Assembly: GCA_038527485.1 (NCBI GenBank)
Contig: JBCBFT010000013.1
Coordinates: 29,522 to 93,521 of the forward strand
Direction: 5' to 3'
Length of the DNA: 64,000 nt
From: JALEFZ01 sp038527485
Lineage (GTDB): Bacteria; Bacteroidota; Bacteroidia; J057
Each line of letters starts with the position of its first letter. Position 1 is the first letter of the stretch. Below the pieces are notes generated by a model, which was given only the letters and a program-made list of their open reading frames with translations, searched no databases and was not told the DNA's origin. Made by a program: the position numbers and the translations under genes. Shown piece after piece: positions 37,801 to 46,034 of this stretch.

Positions 37801-38411
37801 GATTTGCGGCTTTTATCGATTTCGTAGAGGATGTCCTCCACACGTTCGAGATCGGAGTCTGTATCGCGGAGCTTTCGAAGGGTCTCCTTTTTACGAATCT
37901 TATATTTAGAAATTCCTGCAGCCTCTTCAAAAAACTTGCGCCGCTCATTGTCTTTATTGGTCAGGATAGCGTCGACCATTCCCAGCTCGATGATGGCATA
38001 GGAGTCAGAACTAATCCCTGTATCGAGGAAGAGGTTTTGGATATCCTTCAGTCGACAGCTTACGCCATTGATTTGATAGTCACTTTCACCCGAACGATAG
38101 AGCTTGCGCGTGATCTTGACTGTCGCGTATTCTGTAGGAAGGAGATTCTTGGTATTTTCAAATGTCAGGGATACTTCCGCAAAGTTGGACTTACGTTTGG
38201 ATTTGGTGCCATTAAAAATGACATTTTCCATCTTCTCCGAACGTAGATTTTTGGTCTTTTGCTCACCCAATACCCAGCGAATCGCATCTACGATATTCGA
38301 CTTGCCACAGCCATTGGGACCGACGATCCCTGTGATGCCGTGATCAAAAACCAAGGTTTGGCGATTGGCAAAGCTTTTAAAGCCAAATAATTCTAATTTC
38401 TTCAGCTGCAT
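34866..38411 (-). CDS. smc: Chromosome segregation ATPase SMC
   Basis: This full-length 1181-residue condensin subunit starts with Walker A GPNGCGKSN (31-39). Two long coiled coils (about 170-500 and 660-1000) flank a hinge near 510-650 (GFPASVKFLKK, VAIENYLEGYL). The C-terminal head carries the ABC signature LSGGEKTL near 1085 and Walker B FDEVDAPLDDANI. SMC with ScpA/ScpB compacts and resolves chromosomes; neither partner gene is in the window. The gene seems monocistronic and is divergent from a small membrane-protein gene. Confidence 0.96.
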   Translation of the reverse strand: MQLKKLELFGFKSFANRQTLVFDHGITGIVGPNGCGKSNIVDAIRWVLGEQKTKNLRSEKMENVIFNGTKSKRKSNFAEVSLTFENTKNLLPTEYATVKITRKLYRSGESDYQINGVSCRLKDIQNLFLDTGISSDSYAIIELGMVDAILTNKDNERRKFFEEAAGISKYKIRKKETLRKLRDTDSDLERVEDILYEIDKSRKSLEKQARRTQRYFEIKEQYKHISSQYAFLGMRSIRERQNQLRILENQLTDEITEVQSGLALYEARIQELKKELVDRERMLATAQEDLNTHMSKLLNMETEKSIKTERLKYLQQREHAIRNQMETEKRRHTENQSKRNQLEETHMRLEKEQSEQHRIESTAQEKVNVLRRTYQEQQQQVDSLNAQYRETEQEVQQLSREVDMKKVKIQSLESELRRAEEDKYRRSADLDAFTDKAEELRASVESMEKQVNELEAQRNAHQAQLRQVEQDVSTLKDKVYKSNRLLDAKQNEYSLTKSLVENLEGFPASVKFLKKNAKWIKDAPLLSDVFAVPETHKVAIENYLEGYLSYYVVASRQDALLSVRMLADASKGRANFFILDELAHYKPHNPLIFTQAQSVMEVIDCAPEYKKLAAFLLGKVYIVRSEEEIPDDVPEEVIFLTQSGNITRRRFMMSGGSLGLFEGKRLGRAKNLEKLDKEIAKLQKQLTQEKAELEKAQKQLESLKRTDYTGGLDKARNGLSEKQRDLSVLQTKEQEYQEFLARVGQRTDSLSDELEKLQSEVQEAAPKHRIKEEQVLQFQGQLAQLRETAQENGDLLNDATQVYNQEHIKRIHLDNEYQNVARELDQLLLTMDQYVERENQLLEDLSKVEKDTEELISSNLQDDEHIVFLYNQKKEKEERVGRMEAQVGASKNSITQAEDNSSGARKKREDLVTRQQSLKEQETEIKLEIHGLRERMSVEFQVDVTELSQVVLFDKPVEEYDYGSIEEQVMKLRTRVQNYGEINPMAVEAFQEIQERHEFISTQRNDLLEAKDSLLTTISEIDQTAKEKFTETFTVVREHFQSVFKSLFYEEDNCDLILMDPERPLESDINIIARPKGKRPLTIKQLSGGEKTLTAVALLFAIYLIKPAPFCVFDEVDAPLDDANIDKFNNIIRDFSQDSQFIIVTHNKRTMSSTSVIYGVTMANQGISSVVPVSLEELALA

Positions 38412-38648
38412 AATTCAGTCCCCTTGTCCCAGATCTACCCTTCCAGAAGGGACTAGGACGCTTCTAATATTCGTCAGTAATTTAGCATATGCCCGTAGAG
38501 TAAGCCAAAATCAAGTGTAAATCCACAAATTTTGTTCTTAGGTCATGATTTATTTCTTATACTGGCACTTGCATACCAACGAATGGAGAGCTAATTTCCG
38601 TCAAATAGGCGGAAGATTATCCTCAATTTTTCCACAAAGTTTGTCACA

Positions 38649-38960
38649 ATGCAAGTACTTCTCATCATTCTCCTATCTCTTCTTGTTATAGCCTTACTTT
38701 TGTATGTCAGATACTTAAGGGTACGTGTAGGCTTGGGAGATAGTGCAGGAGGAGGGGTACAACGGATGCCGCAGCGAGCGCCCACACGCCCATTAAATGA
38801 AGCCTTTCTTCCAGGGAGCCGAACGGGATCGAGTAGCAAAAAGGATAAGGAAGAAGAGCCTGCTCCTCGGAAAAAACGTAAAGCTAGGCCCTTTACCTCT
38901 AAGGCAGATATCAAGAGATCCTACATCATAGATGCGCTCTTGGAACGTCCAAAGTTTTAA
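38649..38960 (+). CDS. Small membrane-anchored basic protein of unknown function
   Basis: This 103-residue protein has one N-terminal membrane helix (about 2-24, LLIILLSLLVIALLLYV). A flexible tail follows, rich in Gly, Arg, Pro and Lys (GGGVQRMPQRAP, KKDKEEEPAPRKKRK). It ends with KRSYIIDALLERPKF, which looks like a short conserved helix. There are no catalytic motifs and I do not recognise it. The topology suggests a cytoplasmic tail that could bind nucleic acid or a partner. It is divergent from smc with 237 bp between. It is probably real because of its coherent composition, but this is unproven. Confidence 0.6.
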   Translation: MQVLLIILLSLLVIALLLYVRYLRVRVGLGDSAGGGVQRMPQRAPTRPLNEAFLPGSRTGSSSKKDKEEEPAPRKKRKARPFTSKADIKRSYIIDALLERPKF

Positions 38961-39074
38961 AGGTAAATGACCTGAGGTGAGACTGAACGCCCGATACTTT
39001 CCAACTTTTACTTTTTAGGAAACGAAGTCTGTGAAAGGTTAAAAGTGCGACAGATGACTGGCTATAACAAGACC

Positions 39075-39545
39075 TTAAACCAACTCTAGGATTAAGTCTG
39101 GATAAAGTGCTCCCTTATTTTTTTTGAAAAAAGTAATCGGTTTCCAAGTGGCTTGCACAGGTTGACCTGCTTCATCTACCCCCCAAAATATTTCCTCTTG
39201 GTATGCAGCTTCGTTTGCTAGTTCGCCTTTGAACAGGAAGATGATCTCATGTCGGGGGATCTGACCTTCTGTAGTAACTTGTTCTGATGTGCCGAGAAAT
39301 GACAAATTTTTGATTTCTTCTCCTAGCTCCTTTTTGATCTCTATTCTTATGCTTTCCCAGCTATACTCCCCAAAAATCAATCCTCCACCAGGAGGCATAT
39401 AAACGGGAGAAGCCGATGTGCCTCTGGATATTTTTTTTACCAGAATTTTTCCTTTGTGCTGGAAGATACAAAGGACTACAGGTCGGATGCTTCCCGTCAC
39501 AAAAGCATGGTCTTGTGTTTGCTGAGCGGGCATGAGCGTTGGCAT
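39075..39545 (-). CDS. Nudix-family protein with a degenerate Nudix box
   Basis: The 156-residue protein has the Nudix fold pattern: VLCIFQHKGKILVKK, then PPGGGLIFGEYSWES. The Nudix box should read G-x5-E-x7-R-E-U-x-E-E-x-G-U. Here GGLIFGE is correct, but the Arg is Ile (SIRIEIKKELGEE) and the first Glu of the EE pair is Lys. One metal-binding Glu remains in each half, so activity may be reduced or altered. Met5 at 39533 is an alternative start. Probable substrates are nucleoside diphosphates linked to another moiety, but none can be named. The following 312 bp (39546-39857) show no gene or clear repeat. Confidence 0.8.
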   Translation of the reverse strand: MPTLMPAQQTQDHAFVTGSIRPVVLCIFQHKGKILVKKISRGTSASPVYMPPGGGLIFGEYSWESIRIEIKKELGEEIKNLSFLGTSEQVTTEGQIPRHEIIFLFKGELANEAAYQEEIFWGVDEAGQPVQATWKPITFFKKNKGALYPDLILELV

Positions 39546-39857
39546 AAAGTATGAACGTCTTAGTGCATTTATTCCTTGAAAGGAATCCCCAGGAATTCAA
39601 TTTTCCTTTTGCTGTAGGCGAAAAGAGAGAATCCCAATATCATCTGCAATGATAGGAATTTTTTACACCTGTTTATCGACCATAAGCGCCTTCATCCTAC
39701 AATGGGGTTTTGTGGGTTTTTTATCGGATCTTTCCATTTATTCCTTGGATCTTACCGTTAAATCTAGGAGAAGATTCAAAAAAAGAACATTCTCATTCAA
39801 AGCTTACATTCTTGTCGTATAAAATTCGATATAAATACTAATTAGTCAGATTTTAAT

Positions 39858-41672
39858 TTAAGGTATGATATTTATCTTGAATCGATACTTTTCTTGCTGT
39901 GGACTATGAATTTCGAGAATGAATAAACCTGCCACCTCAGGTAAGGGTAAAGTGTAGGCTGTACGAGAAGCTTGAATGGTCCAGGTCTGGATGCGTCTCC
40001 CCGAAAGATCCCAGAGATGTACTTGATAAGCACCAGGCTCCAGTAGGAGTTGCACGGCCTCTTTTGCTGGATTGGGATAAATGGCAAACTCAGATGGAGG
40101 TTCAGCGTCAACAGAGACTCCCAAGCAGCCAGAGTTGAGGATCACACCTCGCGCACAGAACTTATCCTGTATGACAGGAGTATGTATACCTCCAAAGAGG
40201 ACGGAATCAGCCTCAATCAGCAAGATGGCGCCATCCGCCAAGGTCATATCAGGAAAGTTGCTGTATAGTTCTTCCAGCGCCAACTGATCGGTTATCTCCG
40301 CCCCAATCTCCAGTCGGATCTCCATCATGATAGAGGCCCAAAAAGCCCCAATCTGATAAATTCCATAGTTGCCAGGTCCTTGATACATGTCACTCACGAT
40401 GGCTTCACGCCCTGGCCAGAATACATTGTGCCCATCCCAATTGAAAATTTCAAACCACTGCCAAGGAGACAAGTCGTAGGAATAAGCGGCTGCAAAGTAA
40501 TCGCCAAATCCTTCATCAAGCCCGACACGCTCAGATCCTCGTCTCGTATTGGGTGCCGCATCATAGGAGAGCGCATGCCCGTACTCATGGATGATCACGT
40601 CGGCATCCTCCGCATCGTCCACCCCTCCATCTCCAAATAGGATATACGAATTGCCGTTATTAGTGACAAATACGGACTGGTCGCTGTCTGCCTTACCATG
40701 GGGATCTACTCTAAGGGGTTGATTTTGCAGGCTGTCAAAACCCAGATACTGAACGTAGCGCTGGAAGGTGTCGATATGATAATAGGCCATGACGTCCTCA
40801 AACTCCGATTGATTTCTACGAAAGAAAAATAATCCCGTGCTGCTATTGGCAGGTATATCGTTGAAAGGGGCAATGTCCTCTATCGCTACGTGCGGACCTC
40901 TCAGCTCCCATCGGCCATTGACGAGCGTGAGTCCTTTGAGCTCTACTGTATCCATCAAACTCTCTAGCAAGGGTGTATGCGCGTCATTGTCATCCGAAAA
41001 TGCCTGGCCATAGGGCGCTTGGGCACGAGTGACAGGGTCGGGAATGAATACACGGCCTCGGCAAATACTATCTCCATTGTGACGATGCCCCCAGTTGTGG
41101 TAGGCGCCTAGGTCCGACTGCTCGATGACTTGACCTTGGTCGTCTAAAAGAAATTCATTGGCCAGACCCAAGGACTCGCTGTAAGCACGTACACAGGCTA
41201 CAGGCTGCAAGGTTCCCTCTGATATATACCACAAAGGACATTGGATCTCTACATCTGTCAGTGCTTTTTGTCTTTGGACGATCCAGTTGTGCAGCCATGT
41301 GGAATCCACGGGGAAAGAGAACTTGTCTTCGGGAGCTGCGAAAGAAGGAAAACTCTGGGTGATGGTCCGCAACTTATGCGTATGGGTGACATGTGCTTTT
41401 ATCTCTGCATAGAAGACAGGTGCTTGAGCATACCTTAGTTCAAACTTGTAATGGGTAGCTCCCAGACTTCGTCTCTGTTCTTGGTAGAAGAGCTCTGTTC
41501 CTGAAGGTAAGTCTGGCAATACACGCGCCTCCACTACTTGTTGTATGTCTGAGATGCTCGGTGCCTGATCAAACTGATGGTAGACGGATAGGATTTTCCC
41601 ACTTTGTGCGAAGAGGGTAGTTGTCCATGTATATAAAAATATGAGAAAGATGTATCTGTATGTTCGCTTCAT
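39858..41672 (-). CDS. Secreted M36/M4-like zinc metalloprotease with T9SS sorting domain
   Basis: This 604-residue protein has a signal peptide ending LFAQ. An N-terminal FTP/PepSY-like propeptide region (about 25-180) precedes the catalytic domain. The gluzincin site is His362-Glu363-x-x-His366 (HEYGHAL) with Glu387 as the third zinc ligand in LDEGFGDYF, the arrangement of fungalysin/thermolysin-type enzymes. The C-terminal 75 residues form a T9SS type A sorting domain (IYPNPAKEAVQ, VAGLFILEIHS). It should be secreted across the outer membrane as an active protease, with the propeptide acting as inhibitor until cleavage. Likely roles are nutrition or processing of surface proteins. It is monocistronic. 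Confidence 0.92.
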   Translation of the reverse strand: MKRTYRYIFLIFLYTWTTTLFAQSGKILSVYHQFDQAPSISDIQQVVEARVLPDLPSGTELFYQEQRRSLGATHYKFELRYAQAPVFYAEIKAHVTHTHKLRTITQSFPSFAAPEDKFSFPVDSTWLHNWIVQRQKALTDVEIQCPLWYISEGTLQPVACVRAYSESLGLANEFLLDDQGQVIEQSDLGAYHNWGHRHNGDSICRGRVFIPDPVTRAQAPYGQAFSDDNDAHTPLLESLMDTVELKGLTLVNGRWELRGPHVAIEDIAPFNDIPANSSTGLFFFRRNQSEFEDVMAYYHIDTFQRYVQYLGFDSLQNQPLRVDPHGKADSDQSVFVTNNGNSYILFGDGGVDDAEDADVIIHEYGHALSYDAAPNTRRGSERVGLDEGFGDYFAAAYSYDLSPWQWFEIFNWDGHNVFWPGREAIVSDMYQGPGNYGIYQIGAFWASIMMEIRLEIGAEITDQLALEELYSNFPDMTLADGAILLIEADSVLFGGIHTPVIQDKFCARGVILNSGCLGVSVDAEPPSEFAIYPNPAKEAVQLLLEPGAYQVHLWDLSGRRIQTWTIQASRTAYTLPLPEVAGLFILEIHSPQQEKYRFKINIIP

Positions 41673-41770
41673 AAATACGATTTGATCGCAATAGCCTAAC
41701 CCTATAAAGGCCTCGCTACTTTGGTAACCATCTCTTTTTTAGAATGGTTGATAATGTAAAGATAAAATTA

Positions 41771-41792
41771 GAGGGATAAATTTTATCCCCTC
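41771..41792. other. AT-rich palindrome upstream of the metalloprotease gene
   Basis: GAGGGATAAA and TTTATCCCCTC form a near-perfect inverted repeat with almost no loop and one extra C. It lies about 100 bp upstream of the metalloprotease start, in a 340-bp region (41673-42012) without genes. A dimeric-regulator binding site is more likely than a terminator because of the minimal loop. Confidence 0.4.
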
Positions 41793-42012
41793 AAGCCCAG
41801 AGTTTTTACGCATTTCCTCTTTTAACCCCAAAGGTATCACGAGGAATCGGACTTCATTCATTTCTGCAGTTCTGCCGCACGTCATAGAGTTCATTCCCCC
41901 CTATAAGTTATCCCTAGATACGCTTACGATAAATATAAAAAACTGTATGGATAAGATCTCTTTATTCTAAACTTATTTTGAAGCCAATTCGCTGCATAGA
42001 AAAGCGATTTTT

Positions 42013-42630
42013 TCATTCATCCATCTGTAAAACTTTCCATGGGATACCAGCAGATTTGAAGGCTTGTGACAAGGGAGGGTACATCTTTTTTTCGATAGAG
42101 TAAATAATGTGACAGATATCAGTATAATGGGCCTCAACTACAATGACGGGATGAGGATGCAAAAGTCTATTGATCTCACTCGTACGATTATAGGGAAAGG
42201 TGAGTGAGAAGATGACCTTGGGAATAATAGGTGTTTTGATCAAGCCTTCTAGCGCCTCTACAGCACTCGTGCGATAAGCCTCAATCAAACCCCTGACACC
42301 TAGTTTCGTCCCACCGAAATATCTCACGACTACGATTAAGACATCTGTTAGCTCTGCCGAACGAATCGCAGCCAAAATAGGTGTACCTGCACTATGTGAG
42401 GGTTCGCCATCGTCATTGACAAACACCGTTTCCCCTTTGTTTCCCAGACGGTAGGCATAGCAGTGATGTCGTGCATCGTGATAGGTCTTTTTGAGCTGGC
42501 GTATGTGGTCTTCGATCGCTTCCATATTCTGTACAGGATAGGCAAAAGCATAAAATTTACTCCCCCTGTCCTTGAACAATCCCTCGCCTTGCGCTTCTAT
42601 TCGATAAAATAAATCTTCTGCTTGACTCAT
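42013..42630 (-). CDS. yigZ: YigZ/IMPACT family protein
   Basis: This 205-residue protein has the two-domain layout of the YigZ/IMPACT family. The N-terminal UPF0029 domain (SKFYAFAYPV, RHHCYAYRLG, NDDGEPSHSAGTPIL, VVVRYFGGTKLGVRGLI) is almost canonical. The C-terminal DUF1949-type domain spans about 140-205. Eukaryotic IMPACT modulates GCN1/GCN2 signalling. Bacterial YigZ may bind translation-related factors or nucleic acid, but its role is not settled. It is transcribed alone. Confidence 0.92.
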   Translation of the reverse strand: MSQAEDLFYRIEAQGEGLFKDRGSKFYAFAYPVQNMEAIEDHIRQLKKTYHDARHHCYAYRLGNKGETVFVNDDGEPSHSAGTPILAAIRSAELTDVLIVVVRYFGGTKLGVRGLIEAYRTSAVEALEGLIKTPIIPKVIFSLTFPYNRTSEINRLLHPHPVIVVEAHYTDICHIIYSIEKKMYPPLSQAFKSAGIPWKVLQMDE

Positions 42631-42828
42631 ATCGCTGGTGTATCCCTTTCAGCTCCAAACATCCAATTTAAGCATTAATTTTTACTCTCTTTCGCCTCAC
42701 TCTGAACAAAATCAGTACATTTATGAGGAAAAGTGAATATGAGAAATTGGGTAGTAGAAAAGTTCATCTTATCCAGGAATGAGAAAGCCTAGATCCTCTC
42801 TGTGCTTTCTGTACCCAATCGATGCAAT

Positions 42829-42834
42829 AAGGAG
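42829..42834 (+). promoter_or_regulatory. Shine-Dalgarno sequence deciding the permease start
   Basis: AAGGAG lies 6 nt before the ATG at 42841. The in-frame ATG at 42835 directly abuts it and is too close, so 42841 is taken as the start. Confidence 0.7.
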
Positions 42835-42840
42835 ATGTAT

Positions 42841-43974
42841 ATGGAGAACTGGAAACAAATATTGACGATAAGTGGAGCCATTATTTTGCTGGCTTTGGCT
42901 ATTGGCATGGTGCTGGGGTTTGCGGGCGTCATTATCTGGTATTTTTCTTCCATTTTTATCTATCTAGGTGTCGCTGTTGTCTTGTCTCTGATTGGACGGC
43001 CCATTGTTCGGTTGTTGAGCAAGGTGAAGATTCGGGGAAATGAACTGCCCGATACCTTGAAGGCACTTATTACCCTGCTGGCCCTTTTTACTTTACTGTT
43101 CTCGATATTGAGCTTTTTTGTACCCTTAGTTGTGGATATTTCTGGGCAAGTCAGTGGGATTCGGGTGGAGTCGCTCCGAGAGAATTTGCAAGAACCTCTA
43201 GCATCGGCCAAGGATCTGAATACGCAGTACAACTTCATCGAAGTTCCAGAAGGGAGTACCTTAGAGGAAGAACTATTGGCGCAGTTTCAACGAGTGATCG
43301 AAGAAATCAATGTATCCAATATCTTATCTGGCGTCTTAGGGTTTGGTGCCAATTTTCTGATCGGCTTATTTTCCACCACATTTATCACCTTTTACTTCCT
43401 CAAAGAGCGCAAGCTGGTACATGATATGGTCATGGCATTGACACCTGATGCTTACATGGAGCGGGTGTCCAAGGTCTTGGAGAATGTGAAAAAATTACTC
43501 ACTCGTTATTTTGTAGGAGTGGTTTTAGAGATCTTATTGGTCGGGGGATTGGTCTCTTTAGGTTTAGGCATTTTGGGGGTGAAAGATGCATTATTCATTG
43601 GGTATTTTGCTGGTATTTTCAATGTCATTCCCTATGTAGGACCCATCATCGGTGGGAGCATGACAGCGACCATGACCCTTCTCAATAGTCTTCAAATGAA
43701 CTTTTATCAAGAGACCCTTCCCTTAATGGGAGAGGCATTGGCGATCTTTTTATTGGTCCAGCTCATTGATAATTTTATTTTCCAGCCGCTCATTTATTCG
43801 AGTTCCGTCAAAGCACATCCACTTGAGGTTTTCATTGTGATCCTCATGGCAGCTTCATTGGGGGGACCTGTAGGAATGATTTTGGCAATTCCTGCCTATA
43901 CCTTTCTTCGTGTCATCGCGAAGGAGTTTTTTAACCAAATTAAGGTCGTTCAATCTATCACGCGAAGTATATGA
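42841..43974 (+). CDS. AI-2E family membrane transporter (YdiK/TqsA type)
   Basis: The start is set by AAGGAG 6 nt upstream; a longer frame from 42802 is less likely. The 377-residue protein has about eight hydrophobic segments: two near residues 8-55, one near 73-95, and a C-terminal set near 165-360. The central VPYVGPIIGG-like stretch (FNVIPYVGPIIGG) and the DNFIFQPLIYSSSVKAHPLEVF block are characteristic of the family. Members export AI-2 or act as small-solute/ion exchangers; which applies here cannot be told. It overlaps the next gene by 4 bp (ATGA at 43971). This is the first gene of a three-gene operon with Nudix and MazG-like hydrolases. Confidence 0.92.
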   Translation: MENWKQILTISGAIILLALAIGMVLGFAGVIIWYFSSIFIYLGVAVVLSLIGRPIVRLLSKVKIRGNELPDTLKALITLLALFTLLFSILSFFVPLVVDISGQVSGIRVESLRENLQEPLASAKDLNTQYNFIEVPEGSTLEEELLAQFQRVIEEINVSNILSGVLGFGANFLIGLFSTTFITFYFLKERKLVHDMVMALTPDAYMERVSKVLENVKKLLTRYFVGVVLEILLVGGLVSLGLGILGVKDALFIGYFAGIFNVIPYVGPIIGGSMTATMTLLNSLQMNFYQETLPLMGEALAIFLLVQLIDNFIFQPLIYSSSVKAHPLEVFIVILMAASLGGPVGMILAIPAYTFLRVIAKEFFNQIKVVQSITRSI

Positions 43975-44537
43975 GTCGAAACGAATCGAAAGAACGCAAT
44001 CCCTGGACCCTATTGTCTCACCACATCCCCTACGAAAATCCCTGGATCAAAGTCACAGAGCATCAAGTACTCAATCCTGCGGGCAATCCAGGTATCTACG
44101 GAACAGTACATTACAAAGCCAATGCTGTGGGTGTAGTTCCCTATGAGGATGGACATATTTGGATGGTGGGGCAGTACCGCTTCCCATTAGAAATGTACTC
44201 TTGGGAGATTCCTGAAGGTGGAGGCCCCTTCGACGAAGATCCTATCTGGACTGCACAGCGTGAGCTTCTAGAAGAGACGGGGCTGGTGGCTGAGCATTAT
44301 GAACCTTTATTTGAGATGCATTTATCGAATTCAGTTTCAGATGAATGGGGAATCGTATATCTGGCGACAGGATTGACACAGGGGAAAGCAGCACCTGAGG
44401 AGACGGAGGAATTGCACGTACAAAAAATGTCTTTGGAGGCCGTTTTTGAAAGGGTAGAGTCCAAAGAAATCACAGATTCGCTCACAGTAGCTGCTGTATA
44501 TAAGATGATGGTGCTTAAGTTGCAGGGGAAAATATAG
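43971..44537 (+). CDS. Nudix hydrolase, ADP-ribose pyrophosphatase-like
   Basis: This 188-residue protein has a complete Nudix box: GGGPFDEDPIWTAQRELLEETGL contains G-x5-E, then REL-LEETGL. The preceding WEIPEG and upstream GTVHYKANAVGVVPYEDGHIWMV layout match the NudF/ADP-ribose pyrophosphatase group. It probably hydrolyses ADP-ribose or a similar nucleoside diphosphate sugar. It overlaps the transporter gene by 4 bp and lies 15 bp before a MazG-like gene. The two hydrolases together suggest nucleotide-pool cleansing. Confidence 0.9.
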   Translation: MSRNESKERNPWTLLSHHIPYENPWIKVTEHQVLNPAGNPGIYGTVHYKANAVGVVPYEDGHIWMVGQYRFPLEMYSWEIPEGGGPFDEDPIWTAQRELLEETGLVAEHYEPLFEMHLSNSVSDEWGIVYLATGLTQGKAAPEETEELHVQKMSLEAVFERVESKEITDSLTVAAVYKMMVLKLQGKI

Positions 44538-44552
44538 GTAAATCCAAAGTAT

Positions 44553-44888
44553 ATGCGTCCAGAATATCCCTCCATTCCCCAAAGTCCCACCTTACAAGAA
44601 CTACAAGTCTATCAAGCAGCTATATGCAAGCTTCGTGGATGGGATCAAACTTCTGACCTCGCTACTTTCCTGTTGTTTGCAGAAGAAGTAGGAGAGCTCG
44701 CCAAGGCTATACGCAATCGTATCAACTTGTACCAAGAGAAAGGGAAAGTGGTAGATCCGGGAGAGCTCAAAGGAGAAATGGCAGATGTGTTGAGCTATCT
44801 CATGGAGTTGGCCAATAGATTTGAGGTCGATCTTACCGATGCCTATCGAGAGAAAGAAGCGCGAAATGCGGACAGAGAATACGAATGA
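44553..44888 (+). CDS. MazG-like nucleoside triphosphate pyrophosphohydrolase
   Basis: This 111-residue protein has one MazG/RS21-C6-type all-alpha domain. The metal ligands are in FAEEVGELAKAI (ExxE) and KGEMADVLSYLMELAN (ExxD). Short single-domain members hydrolyse non-canonical or modified dNTPs to the monophosphates. It is the last gene of the transporter-Nudix-MazG operon, and a MITE-like element begins 20 bp after its stop. Confidence 0.9.
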   Translation: MRPEYPSIPQSPTLQELQVYQAAICKLRGWDQTSDLATFLLFAEEVGELAKAIRNRINLYQEKGKVVDPGELKGEMADVLSYLMELANRFEVDLTDAYREKEARNADREYE

Positions 44889-44907
44889 GAAAGAGGGGAA
44901 AGTGAAA

Positions 44908-45024
44908 ACGATTATCACGAATGAGTGGATATCGTACTTTCTATGTAGAGACATCCATTGATCGCGTCTCTACAAAGAAAGTAAGTCTCTACATAGTAAC
45001 TGAATATTCACTTGTGATAATCAC
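44908..45024. repeat. Palindromic MITE-like element, copy 1
   Basis: The outer arms are 44908-44926 (reading GATTATCACGAATGAGT from 44910) and 45006-45024, whose reverse complement reads GATTATCACAAGTGAAT at the same place. They are imperfect terminal inverted repeats of about 19 bp. Inside is a second palindrome with 17-bp arms: ACTTTCTATGTAGAGAC (44936-44952) and GTCTCTACAAAGAAAGT (44966-44982), one mismatch. An extra GTCTCTACATAG follows at 44985-44996. Copy 2 at 57986-58092 has the same outer and inner arms and the shared loop ATTGATCG. No ORF is inside. The rest of 44889-45356 is AT-rich and empty. Confidence 0.85.
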
Positions 45025-45356
45025 TAATATGGAAAAGAAGGGATATATTTTTAGGCCGTGAAAAATATGTAAGTGATAATGGAGAAAAATATCTCCCTCC
45101 AATCCCCCAAAGAATCCTTTCGATCATTAATGATTATTTAAAAAGGCTTGATCTTCAGCTATTGACATCTCATAAATTCCCTGTAACAACACTTCGCAAG
45201 ATTTGTTCAGATCCGATAATTTCTTATATTATTAGAAACAGGTAGAATTTTTCGTATATCCTTTTTACTGTCAATTATTTTCCAGTAATCGGCTTGGTAT
45301 ACGTATGTTCTCATCTTCCTTAAACGTATTGCTTCATTTTTAAACCCACCTAGACT

Positions 45357-45608
45357 ATGACGCTAACATTTAATGAATTGCGCCGCCTCAAGCACAGCCT
45401 ACCCAAAGGCAGTATGCGTGTGATCGCAAATGATCTCAGCCTCCCTGTACAGACTGTACGTAATTATTTTGGTGCTACGGACTTTGAAAATGGGGACTCT
45501 ACTGGGATACATGTAGAGCCAGGACCCGATGGAGGAATGGTCCACCTCGACGATACAACGATTTTGGAGAAAGCACGTGCCATGGTACGTGAAAAATCCT
45601 TATCCTAA
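45357..45608 (+). CDS. Small predicted DNA-binding protein with N-terminal HTH
   Basis: This 83-residue protein has an N-terminal region (LRRLKHSLPKGSMRVIANDLSLPVQTVRNYF, residues about 8-38) that reads as a helix-turn-helix: a helix, a turn at SLP, and a recognition helix VQTVRNYF. A Gly/Asp-rich linker (GPDGGMVHLDDTTI) joins it to a C-terminal helix (LEKARAMVREK). It resembles a small conserved Bacteroidota family of unknown role; I cannot name it. It has a dedicated terminator 75 bp downstream and a 332-bp leader region. Confidence 0.72.
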   Translation: MTLTFNELRRLKHSLPKGSMRVIANDLSLPVQTVRNYFGATDFENGDSTGIHVEPGPDGGMVHLDDTTILEKARAMVREKSLS

Positions 45609-45682
45609 AAAGGGCGACCTCGTCCCTTATGTGGGCAATACAATGCCCGTCTACAATGTGTATGTATCACACAACCCAAACA

Positions 45683-45711
45683 GACGCTGATTCATTCGGC
45701 GTCTTTTTTTT
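45683..45711 (+). terminator. Rho-independent terminator of the small HTH gene
   Basis: GACGC (45683-45687) pairs with GCGTC (45699-45703), with GA/TC pairs further inside, followed by eight T residues (45704-45711). Confidence 0.85.
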
Positions 45712-45739
45712 GAACTAAAGGCAGTGATCTACGTAGAGA

Positions 45740-45761
45740 TATTTAGGCAAATATCTAAATA
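45740..45761. promoter_or_regulatory. Putative operator of the sdpR-like repressor
   Basis: TATTTAG (45740-45746) and CTAAATA (45755-45761) are a perfect inverted repeat with an 8-bp spacer, ending 6 bp before the repressor start codon. ArsR/SdpR-family repressors bind such dyads and autoregulate; binding here is inferred. Confidence 0.55.
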
Positions 45762-45767
45762 CTCACC

Positions 45768-46034
45768 TTGGACAAATTATTCAAAGCCCTAAAAGACCCT
45801 AGCCGTCGCCAGATATTGGAGATGCTCAAAAGTGGTGACCTTACGGCAGGTGAGATCGCCAGTGCATTTGACATGCAAAAACCTAGCATTTCCCATCATT
45901 TGGATTTACTGAGACAGGCAGATCTTGTAAGCTCTCAAAAGAAGGGCCAGTACGTCTATTATTCCATCAATACCTCTGTCCTCGATGATTTGATCACCTG
46001 GATCATGGATCTCCAACAACAACCCGAATCATGA
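45768..46034 (+). CDS. sdpR: ArsR/SdpR-family transcriptional repressor
   Basis: The 88-residue winged-helix protein starts at TTG (MDKLFKALKDPSRRQIL); an in-frame stop lies 12 bp upstream and no ATG precedes the conserved KALKDPSRR start. The recognition helix is KPSISHHLDLLRQADLV and the wing is SSQKKGQYVYYSI. It lacks the ArsR metal-binding Cys residues. That fits the SdpR/autorepressor group, which is paired with an SdpI-type membrane protein. Its stop overlaps the next start (ATGA at 46031). A dyad immediately upstream is the likely operator. Confidence 0.88.
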   Translation: MDKLFKALKDPSRRQILEMLKSGDLTAGEIASAFDMQKPSISHHLDLLRQADLVSSQKKGQYVYYSINTSVLDDLITWIMDLQQQPES

